Positions 17,414 through 28,800 of a stretch of 64,000 bases of DNA are shown in pieces (the stretch's first letter is position 1; each line of letters opens with the position of its first letter). Source of the DNA: Bacteroidales bacterium (GTDB taxonomy: Bacteria > Bacteroidota > Bacteroidia > Bacteroidales > WCHB1-69); contig JAEETJ010000006.1 of the NCBI GenBank assembly GCA_016290295.1, positions 44,662-108,661 of the forward strand. The letters run 5' to 3'. The position numbers were made by a program, and so were the translations under genes. Under the pieces are notes generated by a model that did not search any database, was not told the DNA's origin, and saw nothing but the letters and a program-made list of their open reading frames with translations.

Positions 17414-19477
17414 ATGTCCGAATATTTATACAAACAAACATCCTCTTTTCGCCTGATGCTGGTGCTACTCTTTCTCACTTGCACCCTAACGGGTATGGGA
17501 CAACAGCAGGGCGGTATGGACTTTCGTAGCGAACTGGACCTCTTGGGAACTTTTCCCGCTTTCGCATTGGCTCCGGACGGGAATTGCTGGCTGTTGTCCG
17601 GAAATAATGGTCATGCCTATTACACTGAGGACATCCAGTCGGACTGGCACTACGCCACACCACTCTACCCTGCCGATAATCGAACATGGACAGAAATTAA
17701 CGATTTTTCCTTTTTTGACTCTACCACCGCCATTGCGATTACATACGACAATTGGGGTCAACAGAACCATTGCTACCTCACCGAAGACCAGGGCAAAAGT
17801 TGGTCTCAACTTCCAATGGACAAAAACCTTGCATTAAGTCAAATTTGCATGGATGAGCAAGGGCATCTATGGTTGGCGGGGGCAGGATATGACCATATTC
17901 TCTTTTATTCCGACGACAAATGCAAAACTTTTATGCCGCTGCAATTGCCTGTTGCCACTACTGATTGGGCACTTGTCACCGCACTGGACATGCGTGACGG
18001 ACAGTATGGTTTGGCGGGACTGAACATAAAGCACGACACTTTCCCACTTCTTTTGACTGAGGACAACTGGCGCACTACCATGCAGATTCCCACACCAATG
18101 GGAAACGGTAAGAAAATCGACAAAGTGCTGTTATGGAATGATTTATGGATAATCCGACAAGGGAAAGAGGTCTTTTTTACCTCCTCACAAAACATTCAGT
18201 GGCAACATTTTCCGATAAAAGTAACGGATTTTTATCTCGATCAGGAGACAAACAATCTTATAGCTTTCACCAACAACAACGAAGTGATGGTTTTCACATC
18301 TCCGACGAATTATCGTTTATTCACTCCCGAACCTCTGCCTGCAAAACCAGTAATGGCCGCCATGCACCATGGGACACTGTATGTGTGGTCGGTAGGACGA
18401 ATTCTCTGCAAAGCGGATGAACACAGAATAATCTCTGTTTCAAATTTTTACACCACTGAAATACCTATCAGGACGCCGGACTTGGTGAGGGAAGGGAACC
18501 TGCATCTATGGGGTATTGACTTCCGTAATGTCCTTTACCTCGCTGACAAATCAGACGGCAAGTGGTATCGCCAACAGCGTTTCCCAATGAAAGTAAAGGA
18601 TTTCTGGCTTTTAAGCGACAGCGTAGCCTTGATTTGGGACGGACAACAGCATTATACTTACTCTCTCACCGATGGACAACTGCGCGACTATGTGCTTCCA
18701 GCACCATTAGAAGAATTTTTGGCTGCACCGATTACAGAAGTCCAGCTTTGTGGAGGATACACAAATTCCCACGCAACCACTGTCCATTATTGGGTCAATT
18801 CTAACGGACAATTGCAGACTACACATACCTTTTCATCAAAAATTCACAGAAAACATCATTGCCAGACTTGTCCTATTAAATTCAATCAAAAGAAACAGAA
18901 ATTCCAACATGAGGCCAGTCGGAATGAATTGGATAGCGTTCTCCGTGACATCAACCGGGATTATTCCAGAATACCCACATCAGATGAACTGCAAATCACC
19001 GAACAGGACCGACAAAAATACTACGAGTTAGTGGGGAATTTTGATTTCCTGTACGAAAGAAAATTCATGAATCCAAAAGCAAGAATTCCCAGTTTTGATG
19101 ATGACATTATAGAGGACTTCTACCGAAAAGTACCCGATCGAATGGACACTTTGAGTGCCAACACGCTACGACAGATTCTATACAAAAATGAACACATACG
19201 TAGTACCGGAGGTGCCAACTGGTTTTATATTCAGGTCGTTAACAGCAACAGCGACACACTCCGATTCAGTCATTACAATATCGACAATGAATATGCATGG
19301 TACCTTCCTTGGATGGTGGAATACAACGGGATGCCATTCCGTTGTTACAATATAGCGTTGTCACACTGGGTGTCTGACTGCCTCCCGAAGAAATTTTACG
19401 GCAAAGAATGCTTCGATAACGCACGTTTCCTCTTGCAGGTAGCAGACTATCTGTGGTTAAGGAAGCAAGATTTTTAA
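17414..19477 (+). CDS. Exported protein with Asp-box (BNR-like) beta-propeller N-terminus
   Basis: 687 residues. An N-terminal hydrophobic signal (~12-30) ends at GMGQ. The next ~300 residues look like a beta-propeller with Asp-box-type turns: YLTEDQGKSWSQLP (~122-135) is a good S/T-x-D-x-G-x-T/S-W match, and FYSDDKCKTF and LLTEDNWRTT are weaker ones. The C-terminal ~180 residues (from ~510) are different and unknown, with RDINRDYSRIPTSDELQITEQDR and a Trp/Tyr-rich end. The Asp-box is a structural turn found in sialidases and YCF48-like proteins; sialidase catalytic residues are not evident. The 3' end overlaps the convergent HD gene by 4 nt. Confidence 0.6.
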   Translation: MSEYLYKQTSSFRLMLVLLFLTCTLTGMGQQQGGMDFRSELDLLGTFPAFALAPDGNCWLLSGNNGHAYYTEDIQSDWHYATPLYPADNRTWTEINDFSFFDSTTAIAITYDNWGQQNHCYLTEDQGKSWSQLPMDKNLALSQICMDEQGHLWLAGAGYDHILFYSDDKCKTFMPLQLPVATTDWALVTALDMRDGQYGLAGLNIKHDTFPLLLTEDNWRTTMQIPTPMGNGKKIDKVLLWNDLWIIRQGKEVFFTSSQNIQWQHFPIKVTDFYLDQETNNLIAFTNNNEVMVFTSPTNYRLFTPEPLPAKPVMAAMHHGTLYVWSVGRILCKADEHRIISVSNFYTTEIPIRTPDLVREGNLHLWGIDFRNVLYLADKSDGKWYRQQRFPMKVKDFWLLSDSVALIWDGQQHYTYSLTDGQLRDYVLPAPLEEFLAAPITEVQLCGGYTNSHATTVHYWVNSNGQLQTTHTFSSKIHRKHHCQTCPIKFNQKKQKFQHEASRNELDSVLRDINRDYSRIPTSDELQITEQDRQKYYELVGNFDFLYERKFMNPKARIPSFDDDIIEDFYRKVPDRMDTLSANTLRQILYKNEHIRSTGGANWFYIQVVNSNSDTLRFSHYNIDNEYAWYLPWMVEYNGMPFRCYNIALSHWVSDCLPKKFYGKECFDNARFLLQVADYLWLRKQDF

Positions 19478-20106
19478 CCGTTTATCAGTTTTTCCCAATA
19501 GTCGTTGAATAATTGGCGGAGTTGGGGCTTATCGTCGATAATTTGACGCAGAAGCTCCAGGCGTTTGGCATTGGGCGAATCAGTGAACCATAGTTTGAGA
19601 TAACCGTTGCGGCCGTATTTTTCGTGTAGGTGCTGCACCGTCCGCTCATAGTGCCCCGCCTTGTCCAGTTCGGGATAGTGTTCCAGCCCAAATTGCACGG
19701 TACGGCGGACAATCGTCTCGGGGTCGATAAAACGGTCGGCTTCGGCCACAATGCGCCCATACAACGTGCGCGGAGCATGGTCCGCCGAGGCACGGTGGTC
19801 TTCCGCCGCACAAGCCATCGTCTCTATCTGCTCGGGCGAAAACCACTGCAACAAATTCTGGTCGGCACGGATAATCCTTCCGGAGACCAGATGATGCTGC
19901 TCACGCCCTTCACACAAGCCTGTGTCGTGGTAGGCGGCAATGACATACGCCATCTCTGCATCTGCGCCTGTCTGTTCTGCCAGTTCCAAACTCTGACGGA
20001 TGACCATTTCCGCATGATCGCGCCGATGCGCTGCGTCAAAGTTATCATATCGCGGCAGAATCTCACGTTCAATATAGGCTTGTATATCTTGACGAATAGT
20101 CTTCAT
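19474..20106 (-). CDS. HD-domain metal-dependent phosphohydrolase
   Basis: A 210-residue soluble protein of the HD superfamily. Metal-binding residues can be seen in HRRDHAEMV (His27, His31), AAYHDTG (His60-Asp61) and CAAEDHRAS. YGRIVAEADRFID (~115-127) supplies the later Asp. Members hydrolyse phosphate esters of nucleotides or cyclic nucleotides; the substrate is unknown. It is the last gene of the minus-strand series with the symporter 29 nt upstream. Confidence 0.82.
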   Translation of the reverse strand: MKTIRQDIQAYIEREILPRYDNFDAAHRRDHAEMVIRQSLELAEQTGADAEMAYVIAAYHDTGLCEGREQHHLVSGRIIRADQNLLQWFSPEQIETMACAAEDHRASADHAPRTLYGRIVAEADRFIDPETIVRRTVQFGLEHYPELDKAGHYERTVQHLHEKYGRNGYLKLWFTDSPNAKRLELLRQIIDDKPQLRQLFNDYWEKLING

Positions 20107-20135
20107 TCAAATATATTTCCGATTAAATCCACACT

Positions 20136-21350
20136 TTACAATTTATTGCCCACAATCCGCTGCATCACAACTGCACAGGAAGCATCACCGGTAACTGACA
20201 TGACAGTACGTCCCATGTCGATAATACGGTCGATGCCAGCAGCTACAGCCACGCATTCGACGGGAATACCTGCCGAAGCGAATACCATCGCCATCAAGGC
20301 CAAGCTGCCACCAGGGATACCTGGCGTGCCGATAGAGGCAACGGTAGAAGCGAAAGCAATGGCCATATACTGGCTCATGGTGAGGTCGATGCCACAACAA
20401 GCCGCCATAAACACCGAGGCCACACCCAGATAGATGGCAACCCCGTCCATGTTGATGGTCGCACCCAACGACAGCACAAAACGGCCGATGTCCTTATTAA
20501 CGCCCATCTTCTCGGTACATTGCATCGTATAAGGCAGCGTTGCCACAGACGAATCGCTGGAGAAAGCGAAGAGCATAGCCGGCTGCATCTCCTTGAAAAA
20601 TCTCAACGGGGAGATTCTGCCCAAGAGTCCCACCGCCGAGGCATAGACGACACCTGCGTGTACGGCGAAACAGAAATAGGCTAAAACCAACAGGGCTGCG
20701 TAGGAACCCAATACCGACGGGCCATTTTCAACCACTACTGGGGTTAGCATACAGAACACCCCAATAGGAGCCAATGCCATGATGTACTCTAAGATTTTGC
20801 CCACCACATCGTTAAAGCTGAGCGTCACCTTTCGGGCCATCTCTCCTTTCTCACCCACATGCACCATGGCAATGCCGAAAAACAAGGCAATCACGATGAT
20901 TTGCATCATCGCCATGGAACTTACGGGTTCAAGGATGTTGTTCGGGAACATGTTCACCAGCTGGTCCATCACCGACAGATGCGGCGTCTCAACAGTCTCT
21001 GCCACCGCTTCCGTGCTGATGTGAATGAGCGGCAGTACGCCTTTTAACAAGCTGGGTACGAAAAGACCCAATGCCACTGCGAAAAGGGTTGTCGTCATAA
21101 AATACAGCAAGGCACGAAGTCCCAATTTGCCCACCTTCGAGATGTCGTTCATCGACAGAATGCCTGCCATGATGGAAAAGAGCACCAGCGGCACCACAAT
21201 GAACTTCAACAAGTTCAGGAAGATGATACCGAAAGGCTTGATGTAAGTGTTAACAAAGTCGGCGTGATTGCCCAGCAGCACACCGACAATCACCGCTAAC
21301 ACCAAAGCGATGCCAATCTGAGCGGTTAAAGATATTTTTTTTAGCTTCAT
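20136..21350 (-). CDS. Dicarboxylate/amino acid:cation symporter (DAACS family)
   Basis: 404 residues, the family's normal length, with about eight membrane helices and the two re-entrant regions. Signatures include the N-terminal ITKPFG-like YIKPFGIIFLNLLKFIVVPLVLFSI, the Ser-rich FSSDSSVATLPYTM (HP1 tip), the substrate/Na+ site ATINMDGVAIY (NMDG) and STVASIGTPGIPGGS (HP2). Members import Glu, Asp, Ser/Thr or dicarboxylates with Na+ or H+. Its ATG overlaps the alcohol dehydrogenase stop by 4 nt (21347-21350), so translation is coupled. Confidence 0.92.
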   Translation of the reverse strand: MKLKKISLTAQIGIALVLAVIVGVLLGNHADFVNTYIKPFGIIFLNLLKFIVVPLVLFSIMAGILSMNDISKVGKLGLRALLYFMTTTLFAVALGLFVPSLLKGVLPLIHISTEAVAETVETPHLSVMDQLVNMFPNNILEPVSSMAMMQIIVIALFFGIAMVHVGEKGEMARKVTLSFNDVVGKILEYIMALAPIGVFCMLTPVVVENGPSVLGSYAALLVLAYFCFAVHAGVVYASAVGLLGRISPLRFFKEMQPAMLFAFSSDSSVATLPYTMQCTEKMGVNKDIGRFVLSLGATINMDGVAIYLGVASVFMAACCGIDLTMSQYMAIAFASTVASIGTPGIPGGSLALMAMVFASAGIPVECVAVAAGIDRIIDMGRTVMSVTGDASCAVVMQRIVGNKL

Positions 21351-22510
21351 AAGCTTGCAGTGATTATCTCGGCGATATCCTGCTCTGTGAGTGGTGCGTA
21401 TGCTTGATCGAGTCCTTCGTTTACGGCAATATGATGCGCCATCTCGCCGATACGGCTTTCGTCAATGCCCACCTCGCGCAAATGCATTGGGATGCCGATA
21501 CTCTCGAAGAACTTGTATGTCTCTTCAATAGCCTTGTTGGCAATCTCCCACTGGTCCAAAGAAGCGTCAATACCGAACACGTTGATGCCATATTTCACAA
21601 AGCGCGGCAACGTGTGTTCATTCAGAATATGCTTCATCCAGCGAGGCGTAATAATAGCCAAGCCCCAACCGTGGGTGATGTCGTAATAGGCGCTCAAAGC
21701 ATGCTCAATACCATGGCAAGGCCAGCCTGAAGGGCTGTTGCCAAGGGCCAAAATGCCGTTGCAGCCATACGTGCAAGCCAGCATCATCTCAGCACGGGCG
21801 GTGTAATCCTCTGGGTTCTCAAGGCATTTGCGGCCGTTCACCATCAAGCTACGCAGCATTGATTCGCAGAAACCATCGTTCAGCAAGGTGGTGTCCTCGG
21901 TAAAATACTGCTCCATCACATGGTTCATCGCATCGGCGATACCCGCGGCAGTCTGTTTTTTATTGACGGTGAAAGTGTAAGTGGGGTCAAGGAAAGAACA
22001 GACGGGATAAAGCAGTCTGTCTCCGTAACCGATTTTGTCATTGGTTTCGGTGCGTGAAATGACGCCGAAAGTGTCGTATTCGCTACCCGTAGCCGCCAAA
22101 GTAATGATGTCCACAATCGGAAGCGCGGCTTGTGCTTTCACCTTATAGGAGATAAGATCCCACGGGTCGCCGTCGTAGTAGGCACCTGCCGCTATGGCTT
22201 TCGAGCAGTCCAGAACGCTGCCGCCACCTACTGCCAGAATCACATCCACTTTGTGTTCCTTGCACAGACGAACACCATCAAGCACGCTGGGGTCGTATTT
22301 TGGATTAGGCTGGATATCTGAAAGTTCCACAATATCATAGCCTTTCAGCAATTCATGTACTTTTTGGTACAAGCCGATTTTCTTAATACTGCCGCCACCG
22401 TAAGTCAATAATATTTTCTTCCCAAACTGTGACATCACACCAGGAAGTTTCTCTATCACGCCTTTGCCAAAGATAAGGCGTGTTGGGGTTTGATAATCAA
22501 AGTTTTGCAT
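21347..22510 (-). CDS. Iron-containing alcohol dehydrogenase (YqhD/BDH type)
   Basis: A 387-residue group III alcohol dehydrogenase. The N-terminal dinucleotide-binding half has TYGGGSIKKIG (37-46) and GGGSVLDCSKAIA (95-107). The metal site is Asp193, His197 (DAMNHVME), His266 (CHGIEH) and His280 (DITHGWGLAI). The YGGGS start is that of NAD(P)H-dependent aldehyde/butanol reductases, which in cells mainly reduce aldehydes. It lies 38 nt after a small membrane protein that itself follows the NRPS whose last domain is a reductase. An aldehyde-to-alcohol step on the peptide product is a reasonable guess; general fermentation is the alternative. Confidence 0.92.
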   Translation of the reverse strand: MQNFDYQTPTRLIFGKGVIEKLPGVMSQFGKKILLTYGGGSIKKIGLYQKVHELLKGYDIVELSDIQPNPKYDPSVLDGVRLCKEHKVDVILAVGGGSVLDCSKAIAAGAYYDGDPWDLISYKVKAQAALPIVDIITLAATGSEYDTFGVISRTETNDKIGYGDRLLYPVCSFLDPTYTFTVNKKQTAAGIADAMNHVMEQYFTEDTTLLNDGFCESMLRSLMVNGRKCLENPEDYTARAEMMLACTYGCNGILALGNSPSGWPCHGIEHALSAYYDITHGWGLAIITPRWMKHILNEHTLPRFVKYGINVFGIDASLDQWEIANKAIEETYKFFESIGIPMHLREVGIDESRIGEMAHHIAVNEGLDQAYAPLTEQDIAEIITASL

Positions 22511-22548
22511 ACTGCATAAGTTTATAAAATTTCTTACCTGTTGATTCT

Positions 22549-22755
22549 TTAACGCATCATTATTTTTTCAAGAATGAAGAAAACCAACCATACCAGCAAG
22601 GTGCTTCCACCCACCTGGGCCATCGTTTCTCCTCCTTTCAAATGACACAAGATAAAAATAATACCAACTACAAAGACAATCAGGGCCATAATGAGCAACT
22701 TGAACATAAAGCTCTTGTATCCCTGAGATGAAAATAAATTTCTAAGATTTGACAT
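22549..22755 (-). CDS. Small two-helix membrane protein
   Basis: 68 residues with two hydrophobic helices (~18-37 and ~47-65) and a KxxMMR-type end. Not recognised. It lies between the NRPS stop (60 nt upstream) and the alcohol dehydrogenase start (38 nt downstream), in the same direction. Confidence 0.6.
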   Translation of the reverse strand: MSNLRNLFSSQGYKSFMFKLLIMALIVFVVGIIFILCHLKGGETMAQVGGSTLLVWLVFFILEKIMMR

Positions 22756-22815
22756 AACTTTTTCTTTTTATTGCTAATAGATACTCTCTTTTCCTCGAGA
22801 TGGTTCAAAAAAGCT

Positions 22816-25800
22816 TTAATCAAAGAATCCCAGTCCACTGATAGCGTTCAACATGCGGTCCACATAGTCCCAGGTAGTGGGTGACCATTTGAAGCCCAGA
22901 CGATAGAGCACTTGCGTGGTGTACGGGTTACTGACGACCACCTGTTTGACTCTCATGCCATGGGCCATATCTTGGTAAGCAAGCATACTGGAAAGCGTTT
23001 TGGCCTTCTGTGGGTCGTTGCCCGCACTCTCCATGGTGGCATTGTACTCCTCGTCCTCCACAAGTCGGATGTCTGTACCCAAATTGTTGAATCCGCTGAG
23101 AACGTCACCGAGGAACTGCGTATGGCTGTTATAGGCATGGAATACGCAGCACTCCTTGGGTGTGGAACTGAGCAGGATGATAGCGTGCGCTGTTTCATCA
23201 ATGGGCGAGAATTCCACTTTGCTTTCGTACAGGGAATAGGGGAAGCAGCCTAACATGTTATAGACTTTGATGCGCCCCATGAAGGAGTTCGTAGTAAAGT
23301 TGATCTGGAACTCACCGTCGCTGGTACGCGCCGCCAAGTTACCGACACGGATCACCTTGGCCGACAATCCATCCTCTGCCATCGATTGCAACACAATGCG
23401 TTCTGCCATGAACTTGGAATGAACATATTGGTTTCCTAGATATTGTCCGTCGTAAAGTCTCTGCTCGGTGAAAACATGGTCGGGAGCCATGGTATCGTTG
23501 ACATTGAGACCGCTGGTGCTATACGTGGAGATGTGTACCAAACGTGCACCAGTCTTCAAACAAAGGTCAACACAGCGTTGTGCACCACCAATATTGACGT
23601 CTTCGATTTCAGTGCCTTCGCTGAAGTGTTTCACCACAGCGGCACAGTTGAACACCGTGTCAATCTTTGCCTGCACAAGAGTGGTCAAGTCGTTGGTGAC
23701 ATCACCGAGGATGATGTGGAGACGCTTGCCGAACAATTCATCGTATGTGGATTCGAAATAGTAAAACAGGAGGGTTTTCAGTCGGTGTTCAGCACCATCC
23801 ATGTTCTTGTCGCGTACCAGACAGTAGATGTTCTGTGCATCCGATTGGATCAGTTCTTGCAAAACGTGAATGCCAAGGTAACCTGTGGCACCAGTAAGCA
23901 GCACATGGCCCAAGGATTGGCGTTCACCGTTGCGGAAGTTCTCCAATGTATTGTTGTTCAGCAAATTGTTAATAGCAGAATAGTCAAATTTGGTCACATC
24001 CTCATCATCGGTATTGACAATCGTACTACCTGTGACGAGTGCGGCAAGCTTTCTCGGGGTGGGGTTGGCAAAGACGTCGCCATAGGCCACATGCATTCCT
24101 GCCTTGTCGGCTTCGATGATAACACGGGTCACCATGAGCGAGGTGCCGCCCAAATCGAAGAAGCTGTCGTTGGCCCCAATCTTGTCCATGGAGAGAACCT
24201 CTCTGAAAATGCGGCAGAACAATGCTTCCGTGTCGTTGGCTGGTGCTACGTATTCGCGGTCTGAAACCTGCATAACGGGTGTAGGCAATGCCTTACGGTT
24301 CACTTTCTGGTTCTGGTTCAACGGAATACTGTCAATCTGCATCGTGGAGGCTGGAATCATATACGGAGGTTTCTGCTCGCCGATGAAGGCGTTGAGAGCC
24401 TTGATGTCCACCTGCTGGTCACTGACAATGTAAGCGGCGATGAATTTTCCACCATTCTCGTAATCAAAGGCCTGCACAGTAGCATCCTTGATGCCCGGGA
24501 ATTGGCGAATCACGGCCTCCACTTCCTTGAGTTCGATACGGAAGCCACGGATTTTCACCTGACCATCTTTACGTCCCACAAACTGGATGTTGCCATCCGG
24601 GAGGTAACGCACGATGTCGCCTGTACGATAAACACGAGCATGTTTCGGGTCGTCGCTAAAGGGGTTCTTCAGGTAGGTTTCAGCAGTTTTTTCGGGACGA
24701 TTCAAATAGCCACGGCTCACCTGCGGGCCTGTGACCCACAATTCACCGGCAGCTCCGACAGGTAATCTATTAAACTGTTTATCAACAATATATAGTCTCA
24801 AATTATCAAGCGGCTTACCGATGGGAATGTCCAGTTCATAATCCTTCACCCAATAATTAGTGGTGAAGATGGTACACTCTGTCGGGCCATAACCGTTGTA
24901 CATCTTGTAGTTTGTCGGCGGGTTAAGGGCAGACAATTTCTCACCACCCACAGCAAAGCAACGTAATGAATGGTTTTCGACATTGGTTGCGAACTGGTAG
25001 CCCACCTGTGTGGTAATGAACGAGTGGGTAATGCCTTGTGTATTGAAGTAATCGTTGAGGTCGGGCAAATTGAGTCGAATGTCGTCGCCAATGATGTAAA
25101 CACAAGCACCACAGGTCAATGCTGGATACATATCCATCATGCAGGCGTCAAAACCATAGCTGGCATACGCTGCCACGCGGTCTGCTGCAGTCAAGCCATA
25201 GTGTCGCTGATACCAATGGCAGAAAGCCACCAGGTTGCCGTGTTCCAGCTGACAACCCTTGGGTGTTCCCGTGGAACCGGAGGTGTAGAGCATGATGAAG
25301 AGGCTTGACGGCGTTGGTAGAGACGGTGCATGCACCGTCTCTATAGGGGCCAATGTGTCAATATCCTTTGTCAACAACACCTTGCCTTCATATTCATTTA
25401 CGATGGGACGCAATTCTTCATCGGCAATGAGCAGTTTAGCGTTTGCGTCTTGCATCATAAAGTTCAGACGTTCGGCAGGATAGCTCGGGTCAAGAGGCTG
25501 GTAAGCACAGCCGGCTTTCAACACACCTAACGAAACGATGGCCATCCATTCGCAGCGTGGAATCAGTACAGAAACAATATCCTCACTCACAAGGCCTTGT
25601 GCAACAATATATCCCGCAATGCGTTCCGAAATCTCATCCACCTCACGATAAGTATATTTATGGTCATGATAAACCACCGCCATATTGTCGGGCGTTTGCT
25701 CCACTTGTTTGCGGAACAGTGAAACGATAGTCTGGGTGTCGTCGTAAGGCACATCCGTCTGGTTGAAGCTGTCGAGCACTGCGGTTTGTTCAGCATCCAG

Positions 25801-28800
25801 CAAAGAGACCTGTTGCAACGCCATCTCAGGATGGTGGATGAATACTTTGACCGCATTGCATACCGATTGTGCCAGACTCTGCATCAAACTATGACTGTAA
25901 CGACCATTATCATATTCAACCATCACACCCGGCACACCCTCTTTCTCTTGGATGTAGAAAGCGATACGGAACTTCGGCGTATTCAGTTCAAGAGATTCTA
26001 TTTCAAGTTTTTGACCATTGACCACATATTGGTCCATTACTCCCATCTGATAGGCAAACATGATTTCGGCCGACAGGTCGTAATCTGTGGCAATCTGTGC
26101 AAAAGGATACTTCTCGTGAGTCAAAGTCTCGTCAAAATTCTTGCCGGTCTCTCTCAGGAAGTCCATCACATTTTGCTCACCAATCTGGGCACTCATGGCC
26201 AAGGTGTTGACAAACATACCCGTCGTGTTGCTTATGCGTAAGTCGGAGCGACCATTGCTGATGGTGGTAATACAGATTTGCTCGTTGTTGGTGAAACGAG
26301 AGAGTGCATAGAACACCGCTGCCAAGGTAAGATGTGAAGACGAGAGATTGTTCTTCTTGCAGAATTCCTCCATCGAGTTGAAGTCCATCTTGCAGAAGAC
26401 TTCGCTGACGGTACCTTGATCCAGCGGATTGGTCAGATCTGTAGGCACCTCGGTAACTCCTTCCACCTTGCCCAAACGCTCGTTGAAGAAGTTTTTGGCC
26501 TCCATGTAACTCGGCGTATTTTCGGCAGCTTTCTCGTCAGCAACGAAATTGGCATAGCTGATAGCCTCTGCTTCGATTTCTTTGCCATTCATCAGGTCAC
26601 ACAACTGATTCAGGAACAGGTCAAAAGAGCCACCATCGAAGATCAAGTGATGCACATCGGTCAGGAGATAGACATCGTGCTCAGTGGTGACAATTTCCAT
26701 GCGGTACAAAGGTCCTTGTCTCAGGTTGAAAGGCTTTACAAACTCTACCTTGTATTTCTCCAATTCCGCTTCACTTAACTGACTCTTGGTAATGGCAAGA
26801 GGTAGATTGCTGTCAACAATCTGTACGATTTCACCTCCTTCGCTATCAAAATGCACAAAGAACTGCGGATGCGCCTTGATGATGGTCTCGATGGACTTTT
26901 CAAGCAACTGCACATCGATCCCTTGGGGGAAACGGATGAGCGATGGAATATTGTACACCGTGGATGTGGGCTGTTTCATGCAATCCACATAGACACCCAT
27001 CTGTGCGTATGACAGCGGGGCATTTTTTAGTTGACAGTTGGCAGTTGACAATTGACTGTTGTCGGAACTTGAAGTGTTTTGAGTAGCAGTGGGAGCATTG
27101 AGCATATAGTTGAGAATTTCGTTCTCTATGCTTTGCAAAGTACCGGTCTTGGCTAATGATTTCGAGTCAAGGGTGACACCGAAACGTTTGTTAATCTGAA
27201 TAGCCAACTTGATGGCCATAATAGAGGTGAGGCCTGCATAGCCCAATACTGTTGTAACGCCAAAGTCCTCGGTATTGATGATTTTTGCAATGATGTCATG
27301 GATTTCCTGCTCCAACACATTCATTGGCACATTGCTCTCCACCACAGCATCAGCCGCTTTCTTTTCGGGCTTCGGAAGGGCTTTTTTGTTCACCTTCTGG
27401 TTCTGATTGAGCGGAATGCGTTCAATCTGCATCGTCACGGCAGGCACCATATAAGGAGGTTTCTCCTCCATGATAAAGTTGTTCAAAGCATCAATATCGA
27501 TTTGTTCATCGGCAACGATATAAGCAGCAATAAACTTGCCACCACCCTCTTCGTCGAAGGCTTGCACCGTAGCATCCTTGATGCCAGGGAACTGAAGAAT
27601 GACACCTTCGACTTCTTTTAATTCGATACGGAAGCCGCGGATCTTGACTTGTCCGTCTTTGCGTCCCACAAACTGTATATTGCCGTCGGGGAGATAGCGC
27701 ACAATGTCGCCAGTGCGATAGATGTGTGCGTATTTCTCACTGGAATCGAATGGGTTATCAATATAAACCTCAGCGGTTTTCTCGGGACGATTGAGGTAGC
27801 CGCGACTCACCTGCGGTCCAGCGACCCAGAGTTCTCCCGCCACACCCACAGGCAAACGGTGACCCGCCTTGTCAACGATATAAAGCTTGACGTTGTCCAA
27901 TGCTGAGCCAATCGGGATATCCTTCATGGGCTTCGTCACATCGAAGGAGGTGATGCAGACAGTGCTTTCGGTCGGACCGTAGGCGTTCACCAGTGTGTAA
28001 TTCGTGGGCGGAGTCAGCGGCGCCAACTTCTCACCTCCTGTCAACAAATAGCGCAGGCAGTGGTTCTCCATGGAAGTAGCAAACTGATAAGCCACCTGCG
28101 TAGTCATGAATCCGTGGGTAATCTGCTCTTGCTCAAAATATTCATTCAACGCTATCATATCCAGACGCAACTCCTCAGGGATAATATAAATCGTGGCACC
28201 ACATGTGAGTGCAGGATACGTTTCCATCATATTGGCATCGAAACCGAAACTGGCATAGGCCGTAATTTTACAGCCGGAGGTAAGGTTAAACCTGCGATGA
28301 TACCACTCGCAAAAGGCGACAAGGTTGCGATGCACTAACTGACAGCCTTTGGGCGTTCCCGTAGTGCCGGAAGTGTATAACATGATGAACAGCGACTCGG
28401 GCTTTACAGGAGTTGATAGTTGATAGTTGACAGTTGACAATTGATTTATATCCTTGGTAAGCAGCACGTCGCCTTTATATTCGTTCACGATATCGCGTAA
28501 CGATTCTTCGGCGATGAGCAATTTCACGGAAGCATCTTGCATCATGAAATTGAGACGCTCCGAAGGATAGGTAGGATCAAGGGGCTGATAAGCGCAGCCA
28601 GCTTTCAACACACCCATAGAGACGATAGGCATCCACTCGCAACGCGGAATCAACACGGAGACAACATCCTCTTCATGTAGGCCTTTTCCATGGATAAAAG
28701 CGGCAATGCGGTCAGAAATCTCATCCAATTCTCTATATGTGAAACGTTTGTCTTTATAAACCACTGCGATGTTATCGGGTGTTTTCGCCACCTGCTCACG

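Noticed and set aside
20100..20120. TATATTTG next to the HD gene start as a promoter
   Set aside because: It abuts the ATG, so transcription would begin inside the gene; co-transcription with the symporter is more likely.
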